DNA of 64,000 bases from Haematococcus lacustris (lineage: Eukaryota; Chlorophyta; Chlorophyceae; Chlamydomonadales; Haematococcaceae): positions 6,317,838 through 6,381,837 of the forward strand of contig JASKMD010000026.1 of assembly GCA_030144725.1 (NCBI GenBank), written 5' to 3'. Every line of letters starts with the position of its first letter. The stretch's first letter is position 1. Shown one piece after another: positions 31,589 through 43,060 of the stretch. Made by a program: the position numbers and the translations under genes. The notes beneath the pieces are model-generated. The model was not told the DNA's origin. It did not search any database and saw only the letters and a program-made list of their open reading frames with translations.

Positions 31589-34500
31589 GTGAATGGCCTT
31601 AAGCATGACACTACCTCAGTCAAGTTCACAGCCATTAGGAGGCTGGTGGCCGAGCATGATGTCATCGCTCTGTGCGAGACACGCAGCAATAGGATAGCGG
31701 AGTTCATGCAGCATGCGCCCACCCATAGTGCCTTTCACACATCTGTTTCACGCCAGGGGGTGCCGGGTCAGGGGGTGGCCCTTCTGCTGCGCAAGGAGCT
31801 AGCCAGGCACGCCAGGCTCTGGCGCACCAGCAGTGCCATGCAACTGCTTTGGGTCAGGCTGGCAGGGTGTGTGTGTGGGCTTGAGGGTGATGTGTTGCTG
31901 GGTGTGGGCTACATACCCCCCGCCCACAATGTCTCCGAGCACTTCAACCACTTGCTGCTAGAGCTCCAGGAGGCTACATCACACACACCACATGTCCTCC
32001 TGATGGGTGACCTGAACTCTCACTTAGGCAAGCTTAGCGAGTTAGGTGACCTCCATGGCTGGTCCATGCAGCATCCGGAGCTTTGCGTGCCTAGGATTGG
32101 CCCGGCCAAGTCTAACCAAGCGGGCAGGGAGTTGATTGACGTGCTATCAGCTACAGGCCTTGTTGCCACCACCGGTAGGGGACATGGGGACATGGGACAG
32201 CGCACCTGCAGAGCTAGCACTCGCACGGAGCACATCATCATGAGTGAGTCTGTGTACTCTTTGAGCCACACTTCTTCCTTCCCGGACGCTTGCCATGAGT
32301 TTGACCACTCCCCCATTACCCTGTCTCTCAAGGCACCAGCACAAGCCACTACACCCATCCACACCTGCAATGATGACTGCCACACTGGCCCACAGTTCCA
32401 ATGGAAGCCAGATCATGCTGCTCGGTATGTGGGTGCCCTTATCGACTTGGAAGAGGAGGTCATGGCTGTCAAGCAGGCTGTTGAGCAGGGCACACACCCT
32501 GACTCCATCAACCGCTTTGTGCATGACATCATATCACGGGCTGCGGGCAGTGCGGGGATGCTTAAGCCAAGGCTCTGCCCACTAGCACGTGTTGACAAGC
32601 ACACCACAGTTAAGCCTGCCTGGTTTGACCGGTCATGCAAGGAGGCTAAAGCCGCACTCTGGCAGGCTCTGCGTAGCGGGGAGGCCTTGCACCTTTACAG
32701 GGCTAGAAAGCAGGCCTATAGGAGGCTGGTTGCTAGAGCTAAGTCTGCGTGGTCCAAGCATAGAGCTGCCAAGCTTCTAGACATGCTCAAGCACAACCCT
32801 GGGGATGCACTCAAGATGCTCCGAGTCAAGCACGCACGCCAGCAGTCCATGGTTCCCATCGACAAGTGGCATCAGCATCTGCAGGCCTATTTCACAACCA
32901 CTAATACGACACATGACGCACCCGATGTGATCCCTGAGCCAGCTAGGACCAGGCAAGCTGTGCCTGCCCATTTGCAAGCCGTCCCTCTTGGGAGAGGCAG
33001 ACTTCACTCTGTCCCTGCCCCTGCCCCTGTCACAACACATCCACCTGCCTATGAGCTGCCCCATCTTGACAACATCACATCTATTTTTCAAGCACAACTA
33101 CGTGATCTCAACAATGACACAGCACCTGGTTTGGATGGGCTCCCAGCCCCCTTTATCAAGCACGCCCGCACAGTTGAGGAGGGTGTTACCACATACTTGT
33201 TGCTCCCTCTGCTTGCCACATGGTTTCACAGCATGATGCGCACCGGGATTATTCCAGCGGCTTGGAAGGTAGCTAGAATCAGCCCCCTCTTCAAGGACAC
33301 AGACCCCACAGACCCCAACAAGTACAGAATGCTTGCTGTGAGTAGTGTGTTGTACCGCCTGTATGCTAACGTCTTGCGGCACGTGCTGACTGCCTGGTGC
33401 ATCACACACAAAGTGCTGCCAGCTGAGCAGTTTGGGTTCATCCCGGGACGCAGCACCATGCAACCCATGTTCATTCTGCGCCATCTTGTCCACGCTCAAA
33501 AGGCTAGCGCAGATGCCAAGCACCGCAAGCTCTTCACTGCCTTCATTGACTTCAAACAGGCCTATGACCACATACCTCGACAACAATTGTGGGAGCACTT
33601 GCGGGTTGGGATCAAGCTGCCACAGCCCTTGCTTGCCTGCCTGGAGGGTCTGTATAGGGATGACAACTATGTGCTGATAGATGGCCCCCACCGCACCCCC
33701 CCTGTGACTCCTGACCAAGGTGTCAAGCAAGGCTGCCCCATCAGCCCACTCCTGTTTGCTCTCTATGTTCACGACATTAGTAAGGAGTTCCTAGGCCCTG
33801 TTGATGCTGTGAGGGTGCAAGGCACACCTGTCACCCACTTCATGTATGCTGATGACCTGACCCTGGTAAGCACCTCGCCCCACGGGCTGCAGCGGCTGGT
33901 CTGCCAGCTACAAGGCTTTGCAGATAGGAAACACCTTACAGTCAATGTGGGCAAGTCAAAGGTGATGGTTTTCAATGGCAACTCACAAACTGCAGCACCT
34001 TGCATTGGGTACAAGCATGAGAACCTGCCTGTGGTGAGAGAGTTCAAGTACTTAGGCATGCATTTTAATCCCAGCGCCACCCCTGCTTTTGCTGCCACTC
34101 ATATGAGGGCTGGCATGTTCCTCGCCATGCGCCAAGCATGCAAGCGTGCTAGAGAGTATGGGGTGCTGCATGATCCTTTTGCCCTGTGTCACCTCATCAG
34201 AGCGTTCGTGCTCCCCTTAGGGCTGTATGGCAGCCAGGCCAGCTAACCCAGTGCAAACACGCATGCTCAGCTTTCTCAGGTTTGCTGCCAGGGTTCGTAG
34301 CTCAGTGTCAGGGCTGATGGTGCTGCATGAGTTGGGGCAGCTGCCCCTCCAGCTTTACTGGTTTAGGGCTGCATGCAAGTTCTGGAACACTGCCAAACTA
34401 TCCCACAGTGACCTGTTAATGAGGGTCATTAAGGCAGATGTGGAATTAGGGAGGAGTTGCCAGGCCAGCTGGAGTGCTCAGTTCCAGCTGGCCGCCAGAG

Positions 34501-35063
34501 AGCTGATGGGGGATGAGTTTACCCTGAGCCCGGACATGGTCCTAGGCACCAAGGCTATGGAAGTCAAGTGGCTCGAGAGGTGGGGGAGGCGTTGGGTTGG
34601 GTTTGAGGGAGACCCTAGACTGCCTGAGACGGTGCATCGGGAGAGATGCTCGTATGCTGCATGGTTCAAGCATGGGGACGGCATTGGCATCAATCACATG
34701 GCACCACACCTACTGAACAGACAGCTCTCTACAGAAGTTCGCACGAGCTTGACTAGGTTCAGGTTAGGCAACAGCGGTCTGGGGGTGGAGAAGGCTCGGT
34801 TTGAGGGGGTAACTTTCATTGATCGCACATGCACCAGATGCACAGAGGGGGTAGTGGATGACGCCATGCATTTCATCTTTGAGTGCACTGCCACGAGTTC
34901 CATCAGGGAGCAGCCGGAGTTTGCCATGACTTTACAGAACAATAATGAGAACTTGCATGACTTCATGTTGAGCCCATGTGCACCTTTGTTTGTGCACCTT
35001 GCTATGAAATGCGTTACAGAAAGTCCCGAACCCCTAGAGGGGGAGGGCGGCCTAGCAGCCTAA
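31589..35063 (+). pseudogene. LINE ORF2: APE endonuclease, reverse transcriptase, zinc knuckle
   Basis: The first in-frame codon used here is GTG at 31589; no ATG is nearby, so initiation by reinitiation or frameshift from ORF1 is possible. Endonuclease residues: ALCET (27-31), VGYIPP (106-111), LMGDLNSHLG (138-147) and EFDHSPITL (237-245). RT: WKVARISPLFKD, AFIDFKQAYDHI, GVKQGCPISPLLFALYVHD, and MYADDLTLVS with YADD at residues 753-756. The frame stops at 34246 after SQAS because of a 35-base deletion. The rest continues in another frame, 34227-35063, to CTRC...HFIFEC and the end PLEGEGGLAA. Copy 1 carries the undeleted sequence at that point. Confidence 0.88.
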
Positions 35064-35104
35064 CGGCTGACGGCTTAAGCGGTGTAAGCCACATCATCAT
35101 CAAA

Positions 35105-35212
35105 GGTTCGTGTCCCCATCACACGTCACATTACATCACATCACACGTTATAGCACACGTCACATCGCATCACACGTCATAGCACACGTCACATCGCATC
35201 ACACCGCAGGGC
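35105..35212. repeat. 29-bp tandem repeat next to the LINE tail
   Basis: About three imperfect 29-bp units containing CACGTCATAGCACACGTCAC begin within a few bases of the LINE 3' tail. Confidence 0.8.
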
Positions 35213-35285
35213 CATATTGCCAGGTTGCCCCCCAAAAACACAGCACGTTCACTCAGGCAAATTAGTAACAGCATTTTTGAGATTC

Positions 35286-35737
35286 AGAGCCTCGGACTTG
35301 GTACATAGTCAAATGAAGGCATTGTAAGATTGGGGGTTGAAACTAAAATTCGTGATTTTGCGCGGTTGGTGAGATACGGCCATGCTACAGTACTGTAGAG
35401 GTCTACAGTACTGTCGGGGTACCTCGCGAGTACACGAACAGAGCCTCGGACTTGGTACATAGTCTAAAGAAGGCATTGTAAGATCGGGGGTTGAAACTAA
35501 AATTCGTGATTTTGCGCGGTTGGTGAGATACGGCCATGCTACAGTACTGTAGGTATCTACAGTACTGTCGGGGTACCTCGCGAGTACACGAACAGAGCCT
35601 CGGACTTGGTACATAGTCTAAAGAAGGCATTGTAAGATCGGGGGTTGAAACTAAAATTCGTGATTTTGCGCGGTTGGTGAGATACGGCCATGCTACAGTA
35701 CTGTAGGTATCTACAGTACTGTCGGGGTACCTCGCGA
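35286..35737. repeat. 154-bp tandem repeat (leader plus palindromes), ~3 copies
   Basis: The same 154-bp unit starts at 35291, 35445 and 35599. Each has a non-repetitive leader containing GGGGGTTGAAACTAAAATTC and GGTGAGATACGG, then CTACAGTACTGTAG, a 3-6-base spacer, a second CTACAGTACTGT, and GGGGTACCTCGCGAG. The leader is the only non-palindromic part of the satellite block. It resembles the sequence next to the last array of the window (63785-63852). Confidence 0.92.
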
Positions 35738-37433
35738 GAGACCACTTACAGTACTGTAGACATCTACAGTACTGTAGACATCTACAGTACTGTAGACATC
35801 TACAGTACTGTAGGTGCCTCGAGGTACCTCGAGAGACCATTTACAGTACTGTAGAGGTCTACAGTACTGTAGACATCTACAGTACTGTAGACATCTACAG
35901 TACTGTAGACATCTACAGTACTGTAGACATCTACAGTACTGTAGACATCTACAGTACTGTAGGTACCTCGAGGTACCTCGAGAGACCACTTACAGTACTG
36001 TAGACATCTACAGTACTGTAGACATCTACAGTACTGTAGACATCTACAATACTGTAGACATCTACAGTACTGTAGACATCTACAGTACTGTAGACATCTA
36101 CAGTACTGTAGGTGCCTCGAGGTACCTCGAGAGACCATTTACAGTACTGTAGAGGTCTACAGTACTGTAGACATCTACAGTACTGTAGACATCTACAGTA
36201 CTGTAGACATCTACAGTACTGTAGACATCTACAGTACTGTAGACATCTACAGTACTGTAGGTACCTCGAGGTACCTCGAGAGACCACTTACAGTACTGTA
36301 GACATCTACAGTACTGTAGACATCTACAGTACTGTAGACATCTACAGTACTGTAGACATCTACAGTACTGTAGACATCTACAGTACTGTAGACATCTACA
36401 GTACTGTAGGTACCTCGAGGTACCTCGAGAGACCACTTACAGTACTGTAGACATCTACAGTACTGTAGACATCTACAGTACTGTAGACATCTACAGTACT
36501 GTAGGTGCCTCGAGGTACCTCGAGAGACCACTTACAGTACTGTAGACATCTACAGTACTGTAGACATCTACAGTACTGTAGACATCTACAGTACTGTAGA
36601 CATCTACAGTACTGTAGGTGCCTCGAGGTACCTCGAGAGACCATTTACAGTACTGTAGAGGTCTACAGTACTGTAGACATCTACAGTACTGTAGACATCT
36701 ACAGTACTGTAGACATCTACAGTACTGTAGACATCTACAGTACTGTAGACATCTACAGTACTGTAGGTACCTCGAGGTACCTCGAGAGACCACTTACAGT
36801 ACTGTAGACATCTACAGTACTGTAGACATCTACAGTACTGTAGACATCTACAGTACTGTAGACATCTACAGTACTGTAGACATCTACAGTACTGTAGACA
36901 TCTACAGTACTGTAGGTACCTCGAGGTACCTCGAGAGACCACTTACAGTACTGTAGACATCTACAGTACTGTAGACATCTACAGTACTGTAGACATCTAC
37001 AGTACTGTAGGTGCCTCGAGGTACCTCGAGAGACCACTTACAGTACTGTAGACATCTACAGTACTGTAGACATCTACAGTACTGTAGACATCTACAGTAC
37101 TGTAGGTACCTCGAGGTACCTCGAGAGACCACTTACAGTACTGTAGACATCTACAGTACTGTAGACATCTACAGTACTGTAGACATCTACAGTACTGTAG
37201 ACATCTACAGTACTGTAGGTACCTCGAGGTACCTCGAGAGACCACTTACAGTACTGTAGACATCTACAGTACTGTAGACATCTACAGTACTGTAGACATC
37301 TACAGTACTGTAGACATCTACAGTACTGTAGACATCTACAGTACTGTAGACATCTACAGTACTGTAGGTACCTCGAGGTACCTCGAGAGACCACTTACAG
37401 TACTGTAGATGTCTACAGTACTGTCGGGGGACC
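35738..37433. repeat. Palindromic satellite with higher-order structure
   Basis: Tandem CTACAGTACTGTAG palindromes with 4-base spacers (mostly ACAT; 18-bp unit) are grouped into blocks. Each block is closed by a ~41-bp linker containing GGTACCTCGAGGTACC (or GGTGCC...) and GAGAGACCACT. Block lengths are 149, 113 or 95 bp, i.e. 41 plus 18 times 6, 4 or 3. Linker starts recur at spacings 149, 149, 149, 149, 95, 113, 149, 149, 95, 95, 113 and 149. Only one palindrome in the array appears mutated (CTACAATACTGTAG near 36046). Confidence 0.95.
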
Positions 37434-37619
37434 CTCGCACCTTGTAACATTTAAGAAACACACTACGGAATGCACTACGGCATAGCACAATGCCTTCAAG
37501 CACTTCGAAGATTTCGCGGCTTGCCTTGCACGGAATGACCACCTCACTTGCATTCAAGGCATCCGTGCAACACCCGTGCCTTAGTCGCATCATCGTGTAG
37601 CCGGTATTGTAGCGATGGC
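37434..37619. other. No feature recognised
   Basis: Unique sequence right of the satellite. Confidence 0.4.
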
Positions 37620-37985
37620 ATTGCACGAGGTTACCCATACTCGCAGCCACATCTAGCCCATACTCGCAGCCACATACTCGGCAATCAACCTCGCGGCCAC
37701 ACCGCTGGTCCACAGATGGCATCGCACGAGGTTACCCATACTCGCAGCCACATCTAGCCCATACTCGCAGCCACATACTCGCGGCCACACAACCTCGCGG
37801 CCACACAGCTGGTCCAGCAGCGCAGAAGCATACCTGCGAGGCAGCTCGGTGCGAGGATCTCACCTCGCAGCCAGCCTCGCAGCCATTTTCCTCGCAGCCA
37901 GCCTCGCAGCCAGTTTCGCAGCCAGCCTCGCAGCCAGCCTCGCAGCCATCATCGCAGCTAGCCTCGCGGCCAGTTTCCTCACAAC
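37620..37985. repeat. ~101-bp direct duplication and CTCGCAGCCAG repeats
   Basis: GCACGAGGTTACCCATACTC and following sequence occur at 37623 and 37724 (period 101). From about 37858 to 37975 a CTCGCAGCCAGC-type 12-bp motif is repeated irregularly about nine times. Confidence 0.85.
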
Positions 37986-38315
37986 GATTCTCCGCAGTGA
38001 ATCGCAAGCATTGATGCACCAACGCAAGGCAGGTGCAACGTGTTGTGAGCAGCGAAGAGGCTAGAAGGACTATGGTAAGAGCTTAGGACCAAGGTAAGAG
38101 CTTAGAAGGAGCTAGCATTGCGCAGCATAGCCCTTAGTATCCAGCCTAACCGCTACCACACCTGGTTGCTGCAGGTCTTACAATCACGCCTAGTAACCCC
38201 CTGATTACCACCCCCTCCATATCCCCCTCACCACCACCACCACCACCACCATCACCACCACCACCACCATTTCATCACCTCCCACAACGTTCCCACTGTT
38301 GCCTCCCTTGTGTTG

Positions 38316-38525
38316 CAGCCCAGCCCAGCCCAGCCCAGCCCAGCCCAGCCCAGCCCAGCCCAGCCCAGCCCAGCCCAGCCCAGCCCAGCCCAGCCCAGCC
38401 CAGCCCAGCCCAGCCCAGCCCAGCCCAGCCCAGCCCAGCCCAGCCCAGCCCAGCCCAGCCCAGCCCAGCCCAGCCCAGCCCAGCCCAGCCCAGCCCAGCC
38501 CAGCCCAGCCCAGCCCAGCCCAGCC
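38316..38525. repeat. Perfect (CAGCC)42 array
   Basis: 210 bp of perfect CAGCC. An (ACC)n stretch precedes it at about 38229-38272. Confidence 0.96.
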
Positions 38526-39665
38526 CTACTCTCCCACCCTGCATTTCCTACTGAGGTGAGAACAAAGGAAGGTGGGCCGTAATGGAGGGTTGCTACACCT
38601 GCCCCTCCATCTGCCAGCTCTACATCTCCCTACTCTAATGGTGAGTGCATCAAGTACCCATGTCCAATGTTTGTTTCCGTTGACAAATCGTCACACCATT
38701 GCCGCAGGTCTTGTGCGCCTACACGTGAGACTATCAATGCGCTCCCCACTTCTCTCGCCCTCCACATGGACCTCCCCTTCCCTTCCCTCCCCTTCCTCCC
38801 CTTCCTCCCACACACATATACACCACACCCCAGCAAAAGGTGGGTGCAGGTATGTGGCACCCTGTACCCACCTTAACCGCTAGCATGCCCCTTGTCCCGC
38901 TGCAGGGTTGATCGTCACACCCTTCCCCATCCCCTTTTCCTCCCCTTTCCCACGCCCACCACCAACGCCCAGCTTGTCGTCCCTACACTTCCACCTCTAC
39001 CCACCCCCCACTTCCCCCCTCCCCGTCACCTCTCCCCTGACATCCCAGCAGCCAGGAGAAAGCCCACCCCACCCACCCTCTTCCCACCCCTCCCATCCCC
39101 CTCTCCCTCCCTCTCCCCTCCCATACGTGTCAAGCCTACCCTTCCCCTCTCCCACCCTTCGATTGACGTGGCATCGCAACCCCCACCTCACCCCACCTTC
39201 CCTTCCCTACACCCTACACTCCCCACCGCAGTCCCACCCCACTGGCGCATGGGATATGTTGCCTGGTGTGAGCAGGTAGGAGGCCAGGAGGACCACAAAG
39301 GTAAGGCCACGGTGATAGCTAACACAGCGCCCAGCCTGGTCACACTACAGCACGTGTATGCCCCTTGGTTGCAGGTCTAGTGGGCACCTCCCTTCCACTT
39401 CCCTTTCCCCTACACAACCACCCCCTCCCAATTCATCCTTCCCCGCCCCCGCCCCCGCCCCCGCCCCCGCCCCCGCCCCCGCCTCCCGGTTGAGCCTCCC
39501 GCCTCCCCACCTCCCGCCTCCCTGCCTCCCGCCTCCCCGTCCCCCGCCTCCCTGCCTCCCACCTCCCGCCTTCCACATCTACCCCCCCTCCCCGCCTTCA
39601 CTCTTCCACTCCCCCCCCTTCCTAGCAGCAGTCATCAAGCAGCCAAAAGGTAGGTAGGTGCTACA
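38526..39665. other. CT-rich sequence, no gene supported
   Basis: Long pyrimidine-rich stretches with several splice-like GTAAGG and TTGCAG motifs. A CCCCGC hexamer run lies at about 39442-39484. The block around 39250-39440 (GCATGCCCCTTGGTTGCAGG then CT-rich) is related to 59600-59690 and, inverted, to 58950-59060. No coding exon was recognised. Confidence 0.4.
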
Positions 39666-39667
39666 GT

Positions 39668-39740
39668 GCCCCTACTATATCTGCTGCTGCTGCGCCCCTG
39701 CTGCTGCTGCTGCTGCCCCCCTGCTGCTGCTGCTGCCCCC

Positions 39741-39802
<62 letters not shown>

Positions 39803-39890
39803 CTCTGCTGCTGCTGCTGCCCCCCTGCTGCTGCTGCTGCCCCCCTGCCCCTGCTGCTGCTGCTGCCCCCCTGCTGCTGCTGCTGCCCCC

Positions 39891-39952
<62 letters not shown>

Positions 39953-40020
39953 CTCTGCTGCTGCTGCTGCCCCCCTGCTGCTGCTGCTGCCCCCCTGCCC
40001 CTGCTGCTGCTGCTGCCCCC

Positions 40021-40064
<44 letters not shown>

Positions 40065-40149
40065 CCCCTGCTGCTGCTGCTGCCCCCCTGCCCTCTGCTG
40101 CTGCTGCTGCCCCCCTGCTGCTGCTGCTGCCCCCCTGCCCCTGCTGCTG

Positions 40150-40187
<38 letters not shown>

Positions 40188-40290
40188 CTCTGCTGCTGCT
40201 GCTGCCCCCCTGCTGCTGCTGCTGCCCCCCTGCTGCTGCTGCTGCTGCTGCCCCCCTGCTGCTGCTGCTGCTGCTGCCCCCCTGCTGCTG
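39668..40290. repeat. CTG / CCCCCTG block next to the satellite
   Basis: Runs of (CTG)4-20 are separated by CCCCC or CCCTCTG. A ~170-bp subunit is duplicated (39740-39890 and 39895-40020). It abuts the palindromic array at 40292 with no spacer. Open frames are by-products of the trinucleotide. Confidence 0.95.
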
Positions 40291-40291
40291 C

Positions 40292-41623
40292 CTACAGTAC
40301 TGTAGAGGTCTACAGTACTGTAGAGGTCTACAGTACTGTAGAGGTCTACAGTACTGTAGAGGTCTACAGTACTGTAGGTGTCTACAGTACTGTAGAGGTC
40401 TACAGTACTGTAGAGGTCTACAGTACTGTAGGTGTCTACAGTACTGTAGAGGTCTACAGTACTGTAGAGGTCTACAGTACTGTAGAGGTCTACAGTACTG
40501 TAGAGGTCTACAGTACTGTAGAGGTCTACAGTACTGTAGGTGTCTACAGTACTGTAGAGGTCTACAGTACTGTAGAGGTCTACAGTACTGTAGGTGTCTA
40601 CAGTACTGTAGAGGTCTACAGTACTGTAGGTGTCTACAGTACTGTAGGTGTCTACAGTACTGTAGAGGTCTACAGTACTGTAGGTGTCTACAGTACTGTA
40701 GAGGTCTACAGTACTGTAGAGGTCTACAGTACTGTAGAGGTCTACAGTACTGTAGAGGTCTACAGTACTGTAGGTGTCTACAGTACTGTAGAGGTCTACA
40801 GTACTGTAGAGGTCTACAGTACTGTAGGTGTCTACAGTACTGTAGAGGTCTACAGTACTGTAGGTGTCTACAGTACTGTAGAGGTCTACAGTACTGTAGA
40901 GGTCTACAGTACTGTAGGTGTCTACAGTACTGTAGAGGTCTACAGTACTGTAGAGGTCTACAGTACTGTAGAGGTCTACAGTCCTGTAGGTGTCTACAGT
41001 ACTGTAGGTGTCTACAGTACTGTAGAGGTCTACAGTACTGTAGAGGTCTACAGTACTGTAGGTGTCTACAGTACTGTAGGTGTCTACAGTACTGTAGAGG
41101 TCTACAGTACTGTAGAGGTCTACAGTACTGTAGGTGTCTACAGTACTGTAGAAATCTACAGTACTGTAGAGGTCTACAGTACTGTAGAGGTCTACAGTAC
41201 TGTAGAGGTCTACAGTACTGTAGGTGTCTACAGTACTGTAGAGGTCTACAGTACTGTAGGTGTCTACAGTACTGTAGGTGTCTACAGTACTGTAGGTGTC
41301 TACAGTACTGTAGGTGTCTACAGTACTGTAGGTGTCTACAGTACTGTAGAGGTCTACAGTACTGTAGAGGTCTACAGTACTGTAGAGGTCTACAGTACTG
41401 TAGAGGTCTACAGTACTGTAGAGGTCTACAGTACTGTAGAGGTCTACAGTACTGTAGGTGTCTACAGTACTGTAGGTGTCTACAGTACTGTAGGTGTCTA
41501 CAGTACTGTAGAGGTCTACAGTACTGTAGAGGTCTACAGTACTGTAGATGTCTACAGTACTGTAGAGGTCTACAGTACTGTAGGTGTCTACAGTACTGTA
41601 GAGGTCTACAGTACTGTAGAGGT
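40292..41623. repeat. CTACAGTACTGTAG satellite, ~74 units of 18 bp
   Basis: An unbroken 18-bp tandem array. The 4-base spacer is almost always AGGT or GTGT in an irregular order, with single AAAT (near 41152) and ATGT variants. The palindrome is intact in all units except one (CAGTCCTG near 40983). There are no linkers, unlike the 36-kb array. Confidence 0.97.
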
Positions 41624-42325
41624 CTTCCCCCCATGCATCCTTAACCCCCATGCCCCCTTCGCCCCCATGCAGGAACATCTCAATGTAGCCCAAGCTCGTT
41701 TGCTATCCCGACAGTGCTATGCAAATGCGCTGACAACAAAGCGTGCCTATGTTGCCCAGCCCAGCCCAGCCCTGCCCAGCCCTACTCAGCCTCTAGGATT
41801 CGTTACCGACCCTGAGCCTAGCCATTGTGTTAGGAACACAAGTGGTGATGTAATGATGTAGGCTAAGAGTCATGATGTAATGATGTGAGGTTATATGTAA
41901 TGATGGATGGTTGATGGCCAACCGCAAACAACTTTTGGGGCAATCTCTGCCGCACTCGATATTACACGGGAGGGTGCGGTGCAGGAGGTTGTTGTGATTG
42001 CGGGGCATCATCAACATCCACAGCTTTGCGGGAGCTTGCAAGCCGAGCTACCCAGTACAACCGACAGAACGGACCTAGCTTGCGATAGAGACGGGCCCCG
42101 GCCTTAGACCTTACACGTATGTATGTAGCTCCCTATGGCGACCTTATTGCGTGGACACAACTTACGGCACAAATATCTATATCGAGCTTGCGGGCCTACG
42201 CTTCGACGCCTCTCACTATTTATAGCACGCAGAAGCTGACGGTGCAATCGCGGTAGCAAATGGTGGTTTGAATGTGGAGAACAACATGATACCCTATTTA
42301 CAAGAGACCTTGTCAAATCTGACCT
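41624..42325. other. No gene recognised
   Basis: A short CAGCC-like run near 41756-41790 and a GTAATGATG-type repetition at 41846-41905. No exon supported. Confidence 0.4.
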
Positions 42326-42558
42326 ACAGTACTGTAGACCTCTACAGTACTGTAGACCTCTACAGTACTGTAGACATCTACAGTACTGTAGATGTCTACA
42401 GTACTGTAGGTACCTACACTCCAACTGCTCACATACTCAGAATTTCAACACGCGTCAAGTGGCGTTGGAGTCGCAAGGACAATCCGAGGCGAACCGCATC
42501 AAAAAACTACCCCCCTAGGATGACGAATATCCGCACTAATTTGCCTGTGTGTTGCACC
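42326..42558. repeat. Satellite mini-array plus ~150-bp module, copy 1
   Basis: Five CTACAGTACTGTAG palindromes (42325-42412) are followed by a 150-bp unique module (CCAACTGCTCACATACTCAG ... AATTTGCCTGTGTG). The same module plus a mini-array occurs inverted at 54318-54535. Confidence 0.92.
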
Positions 42559-43060
42559 TGAACCCCAGCCAACTCCTGAACCCCACAGCCAACCTGAACC
42601 AACCTGAGCATTGCTGTGTTGTGCTTAACGTTTTGTAGCTAGAATCACATCACAGAGATGGGCCGTACGTTACTAGTCGACGCTTTTGCACTGCCAACAG
42701 CCCAGCCCAGTCATTAACTGACATACGTAACTGGCTTGCTGAGCAGGTGCTGGCGCTGCTGTGATGGCATGCTTTGTAACGGGCAGCAGCTCCACATCAG
42801 CTGGGCACTGCCTATCCGGGGTGTTCCCCCCTAAAACACAGCACGTTGCACCGGAGCTTAGACCCTTCATTACCCTTGGTGCTCATCGGCTGATGGCCCA
42901 GACGGCGTAAGCCATCTTCTTCCCAATTGGCGTCAACCGCAAAGGTTGATTGTGAAGCTGCATCCATAAAGCAGACTTTCTCTCTGCTGATTCTTTGCAA
43001 GAGTAGAGGCCAAACAACTCATTCATGCATCAGAGGCCCTGCTGAGTCAAGACGTCCGTC
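42559..43060. other. No gene recognised
   Basis: Downstream of the SNARE gene stop. A short block near 42820 (CCCCCCTAAAACACAGCACG) resembles 35229-35250. Nothing else is supported. Confidence 0.4.

Larger units (their letters stand above)
29575..35101 (+). mobile_element. Two-ORF APE-type LINE, copy 2 (near full length)
   Basis: ORF1 (29670-31556) is followed by ORF2 (31589-35063) and a 3' end with the sequence of copy 1 up to CATCATCATCA. The 5' limit is not defined; a basic 16-codon mini-ORF (29575-29625) precedes ORF1. ORF2 is broken at 34236 by a 35-base deletion relative to copy 1 (GGCAGCCAGG|CCAG|CTAACCC), so this copy is probably immobile. Confidence 0.88.

Noticed and set aside
35738..37433. 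CRISPR-like array
   Set aside because: The 4-base spacers are too short and too uniform. The repeat is a perfect palindrome in a eukaryotic nuclear context, with no cas genes.
39666..41861. Long open frames (YSTVEV repeats) through the CTG block and palindromic array, on both strands
   Set aside because: The 18-bp unit is a multiple of three and stop-free in these frames; both strands are equally open, which indicates repeat DNA rather than protein.
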